Origin: Symbiodinium natans
Taxonomy: Eukaryota > Sar > Dinophyceae > Suessiales > Symbiodiniaceae
Direction: 5' to 3'
Length of the DNA: 64,000 nucleotides
Assembly (NCBI GenBank): GCA_905221605.1
Contig: CAJNDS010001990.1
Coordinates: forward strand, 440,001-504,000
The position numbers and the translations under genes were made by a program. Positions 52,277 to 62,499 of the stretch are shown one piece after another. The notes under the pieces were generated by a model that worked only from the letters and a program-made list of their open reading frames with translations, was not told the origin of the DNA and made no database searches. Each line of letters starts with the position of its first letter. Within the stretch, counting starts at the first letter, position 1.

Positions 52277-52577
52277 GCGCAATGTGAACCTCTCAACCCA
52301 ATAACATCCCAATAAGCTCTAGGCCGCCCTAAACTCTAAACACCCTGATCAACACCTACAAACCTTCAAAAGCCCTAAAGCCCCTCTTGAAAGCCCTTGA
52401 AACCCTAGAAAACCCTTAAACGCACCTGATTACAAGCCCTGAAAACCCTGAAAGCCCTTACCTTAGAGCCCTGAAAACTCTAAACCCTAAACCCTAAACC
52501 CTAAACCCTAAACCCTAAACCCTAAACCCTGAACCCTGAACCCTGAACCCTGAACCCTAAACCCTTATGAAACCGAG

Positions 52578-52659
52578 GCACCTGCATGGGCGCCTCACGT
52601 GCCTGCGCGCGGATCAGCAGTGGCGCTGCGAAGTCCGGGACATTCCTCTTTCGACGGAC
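52578..52659 (+). CDS. Candidate exon
   Basis: Acceptor ACCGAG|. Reads HLHGRLTCLRADQQWRCEVR then DIPLSTD, or APAWAPHVPARG.. in another phase. First frame has higher GC3. Donor unclear. Confidence 0.4.
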
Positions 52660-52948
52660 TTAGGGTTTAGGGTTTAGGGTTTAGAGTTTAGGGTTTAGGG
52701 TTTAGGGTTTAAGGTTTAGGGTTTAGGGTTTAGGGTTTCGGGTTTTGGGTTTGGAGCTTGGAGTTTGGGGGTATAGGGTTAGGGGTTTAGGGTGTGGAGA
52801 TTAGGGGGGCTGAGGCTCTCTCCAAAGGGTTCTGGGGTTGCCTGAAACACTAAACCCAGAATCCTACATCCTAAACCCTAAACCCTAAACCCTAAACTCT
52901 AACTTGCCCCAAAATCCTCTTAATCCTTTTCCCTTGTGCCTGTCGGAG

Positions 52949-52984
52949 GATCCGGTGGTCAAAGCCCTGTGCCTCCACAAGAAG
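52949..52984 (+). CDS. Mini-exon ending at a telomere-motif donor
   Basis: 36 nt, GTCGGAG|GAT to AAG|GTTTAGGG, twelve codons DPVVKALCLHKK with C/G third positions throughout except one A. Confidence 0.5.
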
Positions 52985-53509
52985 GTTTAGGGCGTGGGTT
53001 TTTCTTAGGGTTTTTGGTTTTTTAGGGTGTTTAGGGCTTTTAGGGTTTTTTAGGGTGTTTAGGGTTTTGAGTGCTTTTAGGGAATTTGGGTTTTTGGGGT
53101 TTTTAGGGCGTTTAGGGCGTTTAGGGCTTTTAGGGCTTTAGGGTTTCTAGGGTTTTTGGGGTTAGGGTTTCGGGCGACCAGAATAGTGGGGGAGGGCCAT
53201 CCCAAGCGCGCTTCACTTTTCCAGGTGTCCCACCCCACACCTCAAAGGCTAGTACCTTTGCATCTCCGCATACAAAAGAAGTTTAGGGTTCAGGGTTCAG
53301 GGTTCAGGGTTTAGGGTCTAGGGTTCGATGGTAGGCTGCGTGCCTGCATGAAACGACACGCTCAAATATGATCGCGAGTGAAGGGTCAGGCGAACTGATT
53401 CCCGCATCCTTAGCCCCAACCCTTAGCCCTCAACCCTCAACCATAATCCGAGCATCTGTTTCATTGGCGCCCCCCCCCCCCCCCAACCCCCAACGCCATA
53501 AGAAAGGCA

Positions 53510-53606
53510 GCGCGCCAATAATAAGACCATGGCAATGTACTGATTCTCCATTAAAAGCAGTAGGCTGCAGATACCTAAGGTGCTGTAGCTGTGATCCAAA
53601 CTGCAG
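53510..53606 (-). CDS. Candidate second exon after signal peptide exon
   Basis: Acceptor TTGCTGAG|. Reads LQFGSQLQHLRYLQPTAFNG then ESVHCHGLIIGALPF. Phase 0 fits exon 53927-53838. The donor is unresolved. Confidence 0.45.
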
Positions 53607-53837
53607 CTCAGCAAGCAAGAAAAAAAGCCTGCCGACAGATTTTTGAACCCCCCCCCGAAAACATGTTCTTTAAATGTGGTGGTATTGGCCCATACGAAAA
53701 CACACGCAATGGAAAGTAGTCTTCCAGCAGGCTTCTCGACGAAAAAAAACTTGAAATGTGAGTGTATGAATTAAACAGATGCTCGGACTAAACCCTAAAC
53801 CCTAAACCCTAGACCCTAACCCCCCCAGGGTGCATAC

Positions 53838-53927
53838 TTTGAACAACTTCAGACCCAACCTGTTGGAGTACGCCCCAGCGGGAACGCAGAACGCAGCGAG
53901 AAGCACCCACAAGGCCACTGCAGGCAT
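53838..53927 (-). CDS. Start exon encoding a signal peptide
   Basis: ATG at 53927 then PAVALWVLLAAFCVPAGA, a hydrophobic core followed by small residues, then YSNRLGLKLFK and donor AAA|GTATGC; exactly 30 codons. This is a textbook secretory leader; in dinoflagellates it could also begin a plastid bipartite leader. The plus strand is open too (VHTLNNFRPNLLEYAPAGTQ), which lowers confidence. Confidence 0.5.
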
Positions 53928-54128
53928 GGGTAGGGCGTGCTGCGGCGGGCCTGGGACTTAGCCTTGAGCCGAGAAAGCCGAGGATTGCAGACCGTCGAAC
54001 CATTTGGGGGGTTTAGGGTTTAGGGTTTAGGGTTTGGGGTTTAGGGTTTGGGGTTTGAGGTTTGGGGTTTAGGGTTTGCATTGGTTTAGGGTGATTCGTT
54101 GCTGGGACTCTGGGAATTAGGTTTGCAG

Positions 54129-54162
54129 CGCCCGCAGACTGCTCTGAAGGGGGATGCAACAG
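54129..54162 (+). CDS. Mini-exon candidate
   Basis: TTTGCAG| to CAACAG|GTACC, reading RPQTALKGDAT; the best-looking pair of splice consensus sites for an exon of this size. Confidence 0.4.
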
Positions 54163-54361
54163 GTACCTAGTTTCCGAATTCCCTACTACGAACTACGAAT
54201 AGCCCAAAAACCTCGTATAAAAGGCCCTTGGGCCCAAACACCCAAAAACAAAAGTCCGAAGAGCCTTAGGGGTAAGGTTTATAGGGCTTAAAGCACAAAA
54301 TGTTCACCCTCTCGAAACCGAGCAAAGAAAGAAAACACACTAGTCCCCAAACCCTGTGCAG

Positions 54362-54618
54362 CAGCGGGCATTTCTGAATGTCGGCTTCATGTCGGCCCCT
54401 TTGGGGCGCCAGTCAGGGGTGAACCTCTCATCTGGTTTAGGGTTTAGGGTTTAGGTTTAAGGATTAAGGGTTTGCCACCGAAACCTCTATCTCTGCGTTT
54501 CAGCTTCAATAAGCCCAAAATCCCTGAACTGCATACCATGCTCCAAGCTCGATTTCTGGGTTGGGAAAGCTACCCGACCACCGGCGCTCATTCCCTCCAC
54601 ACGGTGAACCTGCGTAAG
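54362..54618 (+). CDS. Two-exon in-frame chain
   Basis: Exon 54362-54434 (TGTGCAG| .. TG|GTTTAGGG) reads AGISECRLHVGPFGAPVRGE then PLI. Exon 54504-54618 (CTCTGCGTTTCAG| .. AAG|GC) reads FNKPKIPELHTMLQARFLGW then ESYPTTGAHSLHTVNLRK. The split codon TG|C keeps frame. The 69-nt intron opens with a telomere-like array and ends in a polypyrimidine tract. Family not recognised. Confidence 0.6.
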
Positions 54619-54779
54619 GCGTTCGGGCTTCAAGTGTTCAAGGGTTACGCGTTAGGGTTTGGGGTTGAGGTGGGTGGGCCGAGTGGGGGTAGGGTCTCAG
54701 CCACCCCTACAAACAGCAGGGTTTGAGGTTCAGATTTTGCTCTAACGCTCCATGAATCCGAAACCCTGTAATGCCGATA

Positions 54780-55620
54780 AGCCCTATAAACCCTACATAG
54801 CCACAAACCCTGTACACCCTAAAGAAAAAGCCCTACAAGTCCTAGTTGTCAACTCTACCTGTAAAGCCTGAGAACATTGTAAAAGCCTACGCCCTATACA
54901 CCCCATAAGACCCAAGAAGCCCCTGTAGAACACATAAGCCCTTTATCCTGAACCCTGGAATCTTGGTAGGCTCGGAGGATCAAGCCGTAACCTGAAAAAC
55001 CCTACTGGGTTTGGGTTCACGGTTTAGGGTAGCTATGGTTTAGGGATGTATAGGGTATAACGGGTAGGCCCTTTTGGGTAGGCCCTTCAACCTCACACGT
55101 AAGCCTATGACCTCTCCAGGGTTCAAAGAAATAGCGTCCTAAAACCCTAAAAGCCCTAAACCTCATACACCCCGAACCCTACAACCGTAGGCTTATTATT
55201 ATAGCCCTTGTAAGCCCGATACATACCATGCCTCATACACCCCAAACCCTAGACCCTTAACCTCCACTTCAGGGTTCAGGGATGTGGTCAAGCCATCCCA
55301 AGTTCAACCCCACCCAAACAAATCCTGAGCGAGGTTGCCAAGTAGGGTTTGGTTTAGGGCTTGGGGCTTGGGGCTTGGGGCTTGGGGCTTGGGGCTTGGG
55401 ATTTGGGGTTTGGGGTTTGGGGTTTGGGGTTCAGGGGTTAGGGTTTAGGGTTTAGGGTTCCACAATAGACTAGGCGAAAAGAAAAGGCAACCTTTTAGTT
55501 TCAACAGCACGCTGAGCCCGAGTATGGACTGGGAGGTTCAGGCTGGTGCTTTCCGTGTTTGAGCCATTTCCTGGCTACGTAGCCCTAAGGCCTGCTTACA
55601 GTATAGCTGCCAATGAAGCA
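54780..55620. other. Degenerate telomere-word region
   Basis: Scattered CCCTA/TTAGGG words, a CTTGGGG/TTTGGGG array at 55364-55430 and no supported exon. Confidence 0.5.
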
Positions 55621-55725
55621 CCAAGCCCTAACTAAACCCTAAACCCTAAACCCTAAACTCTAAACCCTAAACCCTAAACCCTAAACCCTAAACCCTGAAC
55701 CCTAAACCCCAAGCCCTAAAACGGC

Positions 55726-55794
55726 CTGTACCGCGTGTTCGCGATGGGACCGAAGTCGTAGCGTTTCTGCGGCCACTTGGGGATGCTTCCCAGC
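55726..55794 (-). CDS. Candidate exon
   Basis: Acceptor GCCTGAG|G, donor AG|GC. Reads LGSIPKWPQKRYDFGPIANT then RY. Nearly all C/G third positions. Arrays of opposite orientation flank it. Confidence 0.55.
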
Positions 55795-55904
55795 CTCAGG
55801 CGTTTAGGGCTTTCTTAAAGGGGGTTTAGGCTTTAGGGTTTAGGGTTTAGGGTTTAGGGTTTAGGGTTTTAGGGCTTAGGGAGCTAGGGAGCTGAGGGTG
55901 TTTA

Positions 55905-56040
55905 CGGTTTGGGGGGTTTTAGGGGGTTTAGGGGGTATAGGGGGTTCAGGGGGTTCAGGGGGTTTAGGGGGTTTAGGGGGTTTAGGGGGTTTAGGGGGGT
56001 TTAGGGGGTTTTTAGGGCGGTTTAGGGGGTTTAGGGTGGG
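55905..56040 (+). repeat. GTTTAGGGGG 9-10-mer array
   Basis: Variant with five G and GGGGGTTCA/GGGGGTTTA units; Gly-rich and Pro-rich frames are artefacts. Confidence 0.9.
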
Positions 56041-56909
56041 TTTGGAGCTTTTTAACCCTTGCAACCTCCAAGCATGGGATCGTCAGACGCCCAGCCTAAA
56101 GAGTGCATACCACCCCCCCCCCCCCCCAACTCCCAACTCCCAAACTCTTGGGGTTTCGGGTAGATCTTTTCCAGTTGAGGGTTCAGGGTTGAACATCCTA
56201 GTAAGATAGCATCCTACCCAAGCGCTGAAGCAACAAAACAGTCAGCTGCAAGTTGCAAACGCTCTAAGCCCTATAAACCCTACACCCATAATATAAAACC
56301 TAGACACTAAATCATAAACTCTACACCTAAGCCCTGAACCCTGAACCCTGAACCCCAAACCCTGAACCCTGAACCCTGGCCCCTAAACCCTAAACCCTAA
56401 ACCCTGCAGACAGCTGTGAACCTGGCTCGGAGTAAGTGCTGGTGTAATGTGGCTTGTTGACCTGCGCTGAAGGCTTCAGGGACCAGGGCTCTAGGCTTCA
56501 GAGTTTAGGCTTGGGTTTTGGGGTTTAGAGGGCTTAACTAGCTTGGCCCCTGGAACCCTCTGAAAAATATTCCTAAGTATGATCCCAAACCTAAAGCCCA
56601 AACGCTAAACCCTCAACCCTAAACCCAATAAGGGGAAACATGCAACCACATGCCAGGATACAAACTCAGAGGAGGGATACAGAATAAAGGAGCCGATGGC
56701 CAAGGGCCTACCCTGTTCAGGTTTTGACATTGAGAGTTTAGGGTCTAGGGTTTAGGGTCGAGGGTTGTGGGTTGAGGGTTTAGGGTTTAGGGTAGAGCTT
56801 TTGGCGATTCAGGGCGGGCAGGTGCCTGGGTTGTTTTGTGCTGGGCTCAGTCAGAAATTTGCCACTCCTCACATCCGAAGTCCAATACGGCTGCTGCGCG
56901 CCGCAAGCC

Positions 56910-57073
56910 TGAACCCTAAACCCTAAATCCTAAACCCTAAACCCTGAACCCTAAACCCTAAACCCTAAACGGCCCTAAACCCTAAACCCTAAACCCTAAA
57001 CCCTAAACCCTAAACCCTAAACCCTAAACCCTAAACCCTAAACCCTAAACCCTAAACCCTAAACCCTAAACCC
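56910..57073 (-). repeat. CCCTAAA array, the longest perfect run
   Basis: About 15 perfect units at 56966-57072 plus variants. Followed within 120 bases by the small element copy at 57191. Confidence 0.95.
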
Positions 57074-57190
57074 TTCATCGGGGCCGAACGGACTTTTGCG
57101 GAGGTTACAGGGTTGCTACAGGGTTGTCGCGCGCAAGAGTCTGGCACCCTAAACCCTGAACCCTAAACCCTAAACCCTAAACCCTAAAAT

Positions 57191-57290
57191 TACTGGTTTA
57201 TAGTTGGGATAGTAATAAAAATGTAAAATTTTATTCTTATTGAGTTTAAGTACCCTTAAAAATGTAAAATGTTATCCCACTATGACAAAG
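57191..57290. mobile_element. Small dispersed element, copy 2
   Basis: About 90% identical by eye to 17214-17316, same imperfect inverted ends; embedded in CCCTAAA sequence. Confidence 0.8.
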
Positions 57291-57317
57291 AAAACCCTTA
57301 ACCCTAAACCCGTTCAG

Positions 57318-57422
57318 ACGCCAATGCAAAAAGAAGCTCGGCGCCTTGATGCCAAGGCAGCAATCTCCCTCTTGTGCCTTCTTTGCCTGCCATCGACTTC
57401 GGACACTTGGTTGTCCCCATAA
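57318..57422 (+). CDS. Candidate terminal exon
   Basis: After GTTCAG| reads TPMQKEARRLDAKAAISLLC then LLCLPSTSDTWLSP and TAA. Could also start at the internal ATG. Confidence 0.4.
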   Translation, partial: TPMQKEARRLDAKAAISLLCLLCLPSTSDTWLSP

Positions 57423-57715
57423 AGCCCTCTAGGGTTTAGGGTTTAGGGTTTAGGGTTTAGGGTTTAGGGTTTAGGGTTTAGGGTTTACGGTGCCTAAAAT
57501 TAGGAAAACTGTAAAATGACCGCCTGGGACTCTAAGGGCCTTCAGTTCTGATGAAGCTCTCAGGGGCTGTTGCTACTACAAAGCCCCCCCCCCCCATCCT
57601 AAATTAAATCCCCTCAACCCAAAACCCAGAAATCCGCTCCACGCCACGATCCTAGGGTTTAGGGTTTAGGGTCTAGGGTCCCAAACTCAGCGCGTGGGGG
57701 GTTGACAGTTTCCAG

Positions 57716-57771
57716 GTGAAGCCGGGCTTTTCGGTCAACTTGCCAAACGTCATCCGGGCTTGTCTCTCAGG
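57716..57771 (+). CDS. Candidate exon
   Basis: Acceptor AGTTTCCAG|, donor GG|GTTTAGGG. Reads VKPGFSVNLPNVIRACLS. Confidence 0.5.
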
Positions 57772-58189
57772 GTTTAGGGTTTGGGGTTGATGTGAGCCCT
57801 TCATCTGGGAAGCCTTACATACACCTTACATGCTCTATAAAAACCCAGGGCCCATGCTTCAGAACCCTTCAAAGAACGTAAGGGGCGTACTAAGGGACCA
57901 TCTCTTCCCTTACCCATGCACGCCAAACAAATTTAAGCCCTAAGCCCTAAACTTACCCCCAAACCCCAACAACCCCTAAACCCTAAAACCCCTTAACCCC
58001 ACAAGGCCCTAAGCCCCAAAACAACCCTAAACCCCAAAAAGCCTAACTCCCACACAGCAAAAAAAAACCCTAAAACCTGCTTTCGGACCTGCAGCAACAT
58101 CTATGCTAAAACCAAAACCCTAAACCCTAAACCCTAAACCCTAAACCCTAAATCCCCAAACCCAGAAACCCTAAGACCTGCACTCGGAC

Positions 58190-58219
58190 CTGCAGGTCCG
58201 GGGAGTCAAAGAAAATCCG
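58190..58219 (-). CDS. Mini-exon candidate
   Basis: Acceptor CGCTTCACAG|, donor CAG|GTCCGAG, ten codons RIFFDSPDLQ. Both splice motifs are near consensus. Confidence 0.45.
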
Positions 58220-58532
58220 CTGTGAAGCGAAGTGATGCTTCATGGGTGCTCCCACTTCCTGGCCGAGCTACAAGGCTCAAACCCTAAACCCTAAACCCTA
58301 AACCCTAGACCCTAAACCCTAAACCCTGAACCCGAAACCCTGAACCCTCTAGGCTTCAGGGCTTAGAGGGTTTTGTACTGGTACTACTGGGCACCCTAGT
58401 TTTTCCAGATCCTAGTCCTGCGTACGTTGAAGAAGAGGTTTAGGGCTTAGGTTTAAGAGCTTCGGGTTTAGGGAGTATGGGTTTTGGGCTCGGGGTTCCG
58501 AACTGGCAACTTGCCAGGCAAGAGGGAAGGGC

Positions 58533-58655
58533 TTAGGGTTTAGGGTTTAGGGTTTAGGGTTTAGGGTATAGGGTTTAGGGTTTAGGGTTTAGGGTTTAGG
58601 GTTTAGGGTTTAGGGTTTAGAGTTTAGGATTTAGGGTTTAGGGTGTAGGGTTTAG
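58533..58655 (+). repeat. TTTAGGG array
   Basis: About 16 units with rare variants, ending near a possible plus exon at 58673-58727 (ESALRQRPRPKPQNRMSG). Confidence 0.9.
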
Positions 58656-59412
58656 GGCATCGCAAACAGGAGAGCGCTCTTCGCCAACGTCCAAGGCCCA
58701 AGCCTCAAAACCGAATGTCCGGTTCAGGGTTTGAGGGTTTGGTGTTTTGGTGGTTAGGGTTTGGGGATCTTGGAGTTTGGGGTTTCGGGTTTGGGGTTTA
58801 GGCGGCTTTGGGGGTTTTGGGGGTTTGTGGGGGTTTGGGCTTTGGGGTTCGGTGTAATGCCTTAGGCATTTTTGTTAACATTCTTAAACGGCGCAGACTG
58901 CAGCAGCTCAAGAGGTCCATAAAATCCCCTACAAGGAGGGGATTTCTTTAGTCTAGTAAAGGGGCCCTCCTTGTAAGCCCTAATCCCTACACCCTGAACC
59001 CAAAACCCTTTCAACCCGTCAGGGGGAGCGTCCTGCGGGATGAAGTTCTGATGTTCACCCAACTCTGAGAGCGTGCTCTTGTGGAAGGGACCCTGTTGGC
59101 AGGGAGCTTCAACTGAGCCCTAAACCCTAAACCCTAAACCTAAACCCTAAACCCTAAACCCTAAACCCGAAACCCTAAACCCTAAACCCTAAACCCTAAA
59201 CCCTAACTTGCCAAAACTGGCATTTTGGGGCTTAAGTCTTTGCTGTCTCTTGGCGTGGGGCTCTTCGGCTAGAGGGCGGTAGGTGCAAGGCCTGAGAGGG
59301 CTTGAAGCTTACATGCTTGGGCGGTTTAGGGTTTAGGGTTTAGGGTTTAGGGTTTAGGGTCTAGGGTTTAGGGTTTAGGGTTTAGGGTGTAGGGCTTAGG
59401 GGTTTCTGACAG

Positions 59413-59488
59413 GCCCCCCGAGGAGCACCACATCGCAGGGTTCTTAGAGTTGACGGGAAGCTACGTGGTCCCTATTTGTGGAGCCTGA
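59413..59488 (+). CDS. Candidate terminal exon
   Basis: Acceptor TTCTGACAG|G then PPEEHHIAGFLELTGSYVVP and ICGA with TGA at 59486. High GC3. Family not recognised. Confidence 0.5.
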
Positions 59489-59498
59489 GCTTCTTCAA

Positions 59499-59580
59499 AA
59501 GGCTAGGCTGCCCAGTAACCTAGGCTTAAAAAGGGTGCCCTTTTTTGCTTAAAGGGGTTTCTAAGGGAACCTAAACCCCC
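59499..59580 (+). repeat. Dispersed repeat shared with 3609-3700
   Basis: AGGCTAGGCTGCCCAGTAAC..TTAAAAAG.GGTGCCCTTTTTTG..AAAGGGGTT..TAAGGGAACCTAA is almost identical at both places. Related fragments lie near 5805, 7130, 14800 and 61881. Confidence 0.8.
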
Positions 59581-59804
59581 CCCAAAAAAGGGAATAAGGG
59601 TACTACTGGGCATCCTAGAGTGGTTCTGAAGTCTGTGTCCTTGGGTATTATACGATCGAAGGCTTCTTCAAGTAAGGGCCTATACCAAGGGATCATGTAG
59701 TAACTCACGACCCTTAGATTAAAGGAGGAGGCACTTAGGGAGCCCTGGAAAAATGTAGGGCAAGCGTCCGTAGGCTGCGGGATGTTCTTCTTGCTGGTGA
59801 ACAT
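59571..59804 (-). other. Open frame of uncertain status
   Basis: MFTSKKNIPQPTDACPTFFQ.. YYMIPWYRPLLEEAFDRIIP. Its last third is the dispersed repeat. Possible exon, unsupported. Confidence 0.25.
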
Positions 59805-60149
59805 GTTCCCTTGCTAGTGCTGTGCTGTCCAGGGCTTTATGGTTTTTTGGCTATGTGCGCAGGCTTGCCACCAAGAAAGCGTCTGGTCCTTGTCATTGTC
59901 CTTTTCGTCGCTCCTTTGCCAGCCATGGCAGCCATGGCTTGTCGTTGCCTCGTTTCCCTCCTTTGGGTCGTCAACACAGCAGTGAGCTTCTGCTGAGCGG
60001 CCGTCTGCACCGCCATCCAGGCGTGCAGCCTTGCTAGAATGAAAGCGAAGCTCTAACGTATGTTACAACTGTTAAGCACGCGCACAAGTCAAACAGTCAG
60101 ATTTGCAACCATCTTGCCCATGATCAGGATCATTTTCTATTCGCAATCG

Positions 60150-60190
60150 TCATCACCATCATCATCATCATCATCAACAACAACAACATA
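60150..60190 (+). repeat. CAT/CAA trinucleotide run
   Basis: (CAT)n then (CAA)n just downstream (minus strand) of the stop at 60196. Confidence 0.9.
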
Positions 60191-60195
60191 TTATC

Positions 60196-60276
60196 TCAAG
60201 AAGCCTGCGCTTGCTCCGTAGACTCGTTAGGCCTGGACTGGCCCTCCTCAGCTTTCCGTACAGTCTCGATCAACGT
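60196..60276 (-). CDS. Candidate terminal exon
   Basis: Acceptor CCTGCAAG|. Reads TLIETVRKAEEGQSRPNEST then EQAQAS and TGA at 60198. Charged C-terminus. Possible preceding residues in another frame (LRKFLEALPQHRNE) suggest a nearby exon to 60330. Confidence 0.5.
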   Translation of the reverse strand, partial: TLIETVRKAEEGQSRPNESTEQAQAS

Positions 60277-60441
60277 CTTGCAGGCTCATTCCGATGTTGC
60301 GGAAGAGCCTCTAAAAACTTCCGCAGTTCAGTTTAGGGTTTAGGGTTTAGGGTTTTGGGTTTAGGGTTTAGGGTTTAGGGTTTAGGGTTTAGGGTTTTGG
60401 GTATAGGGATTTGGGTTTTGGGTTGAGGGTTGAGGGTTGAG

Positions 60442-60494
60442 GGAGATGGTCTGCCACCAAGAGAGCAACAGCGATCAGGATGGCTTTGTGATTC
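60442..60494 (+). CDS. Candidate exon
   Basis: Acceptor GGTTGAG|G, donor ATTC|GTAAGC. Reads EMVCHQESNSDQDGFVI. Confidence 0.45.
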
Positions 60495-60748
60495 GTAAGC
60501 TTACATAGAGCACATGCATGCCAAAAACCCGACTACCAAAGAGCGCCCCGCCTCCTGTCGACACCAAAGCAACTAACCCCTACAGATGGCTAGCCGCAAA
60601 ACGAAACCCCAAATGACTCCACCGAAAACAGGCGAACCTCCCCAAATCCCTGCACACGTCTAAGCTTCGGGCCTTGAGAACTTAGGGCATGCGTCTCGAA
60701 GCACACTACATCAAGCTTAACCCTAAACTTATGAAACAACCTGAAGCT

Positions 60749-60860
60749 TCAGAGTTCACAAGTCTCCAGGGGCCCTTCCTTGCCAACGATGCCACAGGAC
60801 ATGTCCCCCTCCTGCCGCTTGAAGTTCTTGTCGGCCTCTGGCTGGTCAGGGTCGTTTGTG
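60749..60860 (-). CDS. Candidate terminal exon
   Basis: Acceptor AGATCTTACAG|. Reads TNDPDQPEADKNFKRQEGDM then SCGIVGKEGPLETCEL and TGA at 60751. Hydrophilic, high GC3. The plus strand is open as well but less protein-like. Confidence 0.55.
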
Positions 60861-60899
60861 CTGTAAGATCTAGGAGGGTTGTCAGGGTTTAGGGTCTGG

Positions 60900-62265
60900 G
60901 GTTTGGGGGTTTGGGGCATAGGATTATCTCCTTTTCTGCTTGCTTCCTGAGTTCTTTTTGGAGGAAAAGCATAACTTTCGGGGTGTAGTGGTGTTTTTTG
61001 GTACAGCCTTGGGGTTTGGGGCTTTAAAGGTTTCGGAGGTTTTGCCTTAAGGCTTTGGGTGTCAGCCTCTCGAATGTAACGTATGTGTGGAATCCCTTCA
61101 GACGGTTCTTTATAGGCTTGGATGGCAATGATTAATGCCTGATCCTGTTTTGGGTTGGGGTTTTGACCCTAAGCCCGAAGCCCTAAGCCCTAAACCCTAA
61201 ACCCTAAACCCTAAACTGCTAAGGGGATTACGGCTTCAGGGCCTCTAGACTTCTAGGACGTCCAGGCTTAGGGTTTCGGCATGTTTTTTGAGCGTGGGCC
61301 GGAGGCATTTGCAGGCTGGTGGTTGAAGGGTGTTTTGGGTTAGGTTGTTCGGCCATGGGGTTCTGGTTTGGGGTTTGGGGTTTGGGGTTTGGGGTTTGGG
61401 GTTTGGGGCTTGGGGCTTGGGGTTTGGGGTTTGGGGTTTGGGGTTTGGGGTTTGGGGTTTGGGGTTTCGGGTTTGGGGTTTAGGGTTTAGAGTTTAGGGT
61501 TTAGGGTTTAGGCTTTAGGGTTTAGAGGCTGGAGTTTAGGGTTTAGGACTTAGGGTTTAGGATCTCTCTCACCTAGGATGGGCTTAAGGTTTGGGGTTTA
61601 GGGCTTAGGGCTTAGGCCAACTCGACTGCAGGAGCCTCAAGACTTACCAAGTCGATCCCGTGATGACCCCTGTCCACCTCCTAGTCTGAACTATCCAAAA
61701 CTCCCTCTCCCTAAACCCTAAACCCTAAACCCTAAACCCTAAACCCTAAACCCTAAACCCTACTCTCTTTCAATAAGCCCTACATTCCCCTCGACCCCGG
61801 GCGTGGGCGGCGCCCTAAACCCTAAACCCCAAACCCTAGCGAGGTAATCATCTGGACCCAAGAGTACCTGGGAATGGAAAGAGTGCCCTTTGTGGTTCAA
61901 AAAAGGGTTTCTAAAGGGAAGCCTAAACCTTAGAAACAAGGGGATGAGGGCCTACTCTTGTGGACTTTGGGCTTGAGGCTTAGGGGTACGTAACCTACTA
62001 TTTGCTTCAGAACTCCCCCTCACCCCCCTCACCCCCCTCTCCACAAAAAAGAAATCAAAACAATTATTCCTTGCAAGGGTACTGTAGGGATGTTTATCTT
62101 GTATCTGTTGGTGGGGTTCTTAAGCAAATAGTAGAATCTATACTGAACTCGAAACCCCTGCAGAAGTGACATTTTTGCTGAACTCGAAACCCCTGCAACA
62201 GTTACAATTCTTGCTGTTTCTTAGGAATTACAGCACACACAAATTAACAATATATTTCCAAGTAC
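60900..62265. other. Telomere-variant stretch
   Basis: TTTGGGG/TTTAGGG arrays at 61368-61560, CCCTAAA at 61706-61762, a copy of the GTGCCCTTTxTGG repeat at 61881. A possible plus exon at 61636-61700 (EPQDLPSRSRDDPCPPPSLN) is weak. A 22-bp direct repeat CTGAACTCGAAACCCCTGCA is at 62142 and 62178. Confidence 0.5.
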
Positions 62266-62321
62266 CCTAAGCCCTAAACCCTAAACCCTAAACCCTAAAC
62301 CCTAAACCCTAAACCCTAAAG

Positions 62322-62424
62322 AAATTGTATGAAGCACATAGTGGTCAGAAGCCTCATGGATGCGGGCATCCCGGTTCAGCTCCGCAGCTGCCACAACCAC
62401 CCTCCGATCTCCAGCTCATGGAGG
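62322..62424 (+). CDS. Exon bounded on both sides by telomere-like arrays
   Basis: CCCTAAACCCTAAAG| precedes and AGG|GTTTAGGGTTTAGGG follows. Reads NCMKHIVVRSLMDAGIPVQL then RSCHNHPPISSSWR over 34 codons with high GC3. Both splice sites would be made by the arrays. Family not recognised. Confidence 0.55.
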
Positions 62425-62499
62425 GTTTAGGGTTTAGGGTTTAGGGTTTAGGGTTTAGGGTTTAGGGTTTAGGGCCTGACATCCTTTTTACTTGGTGCC

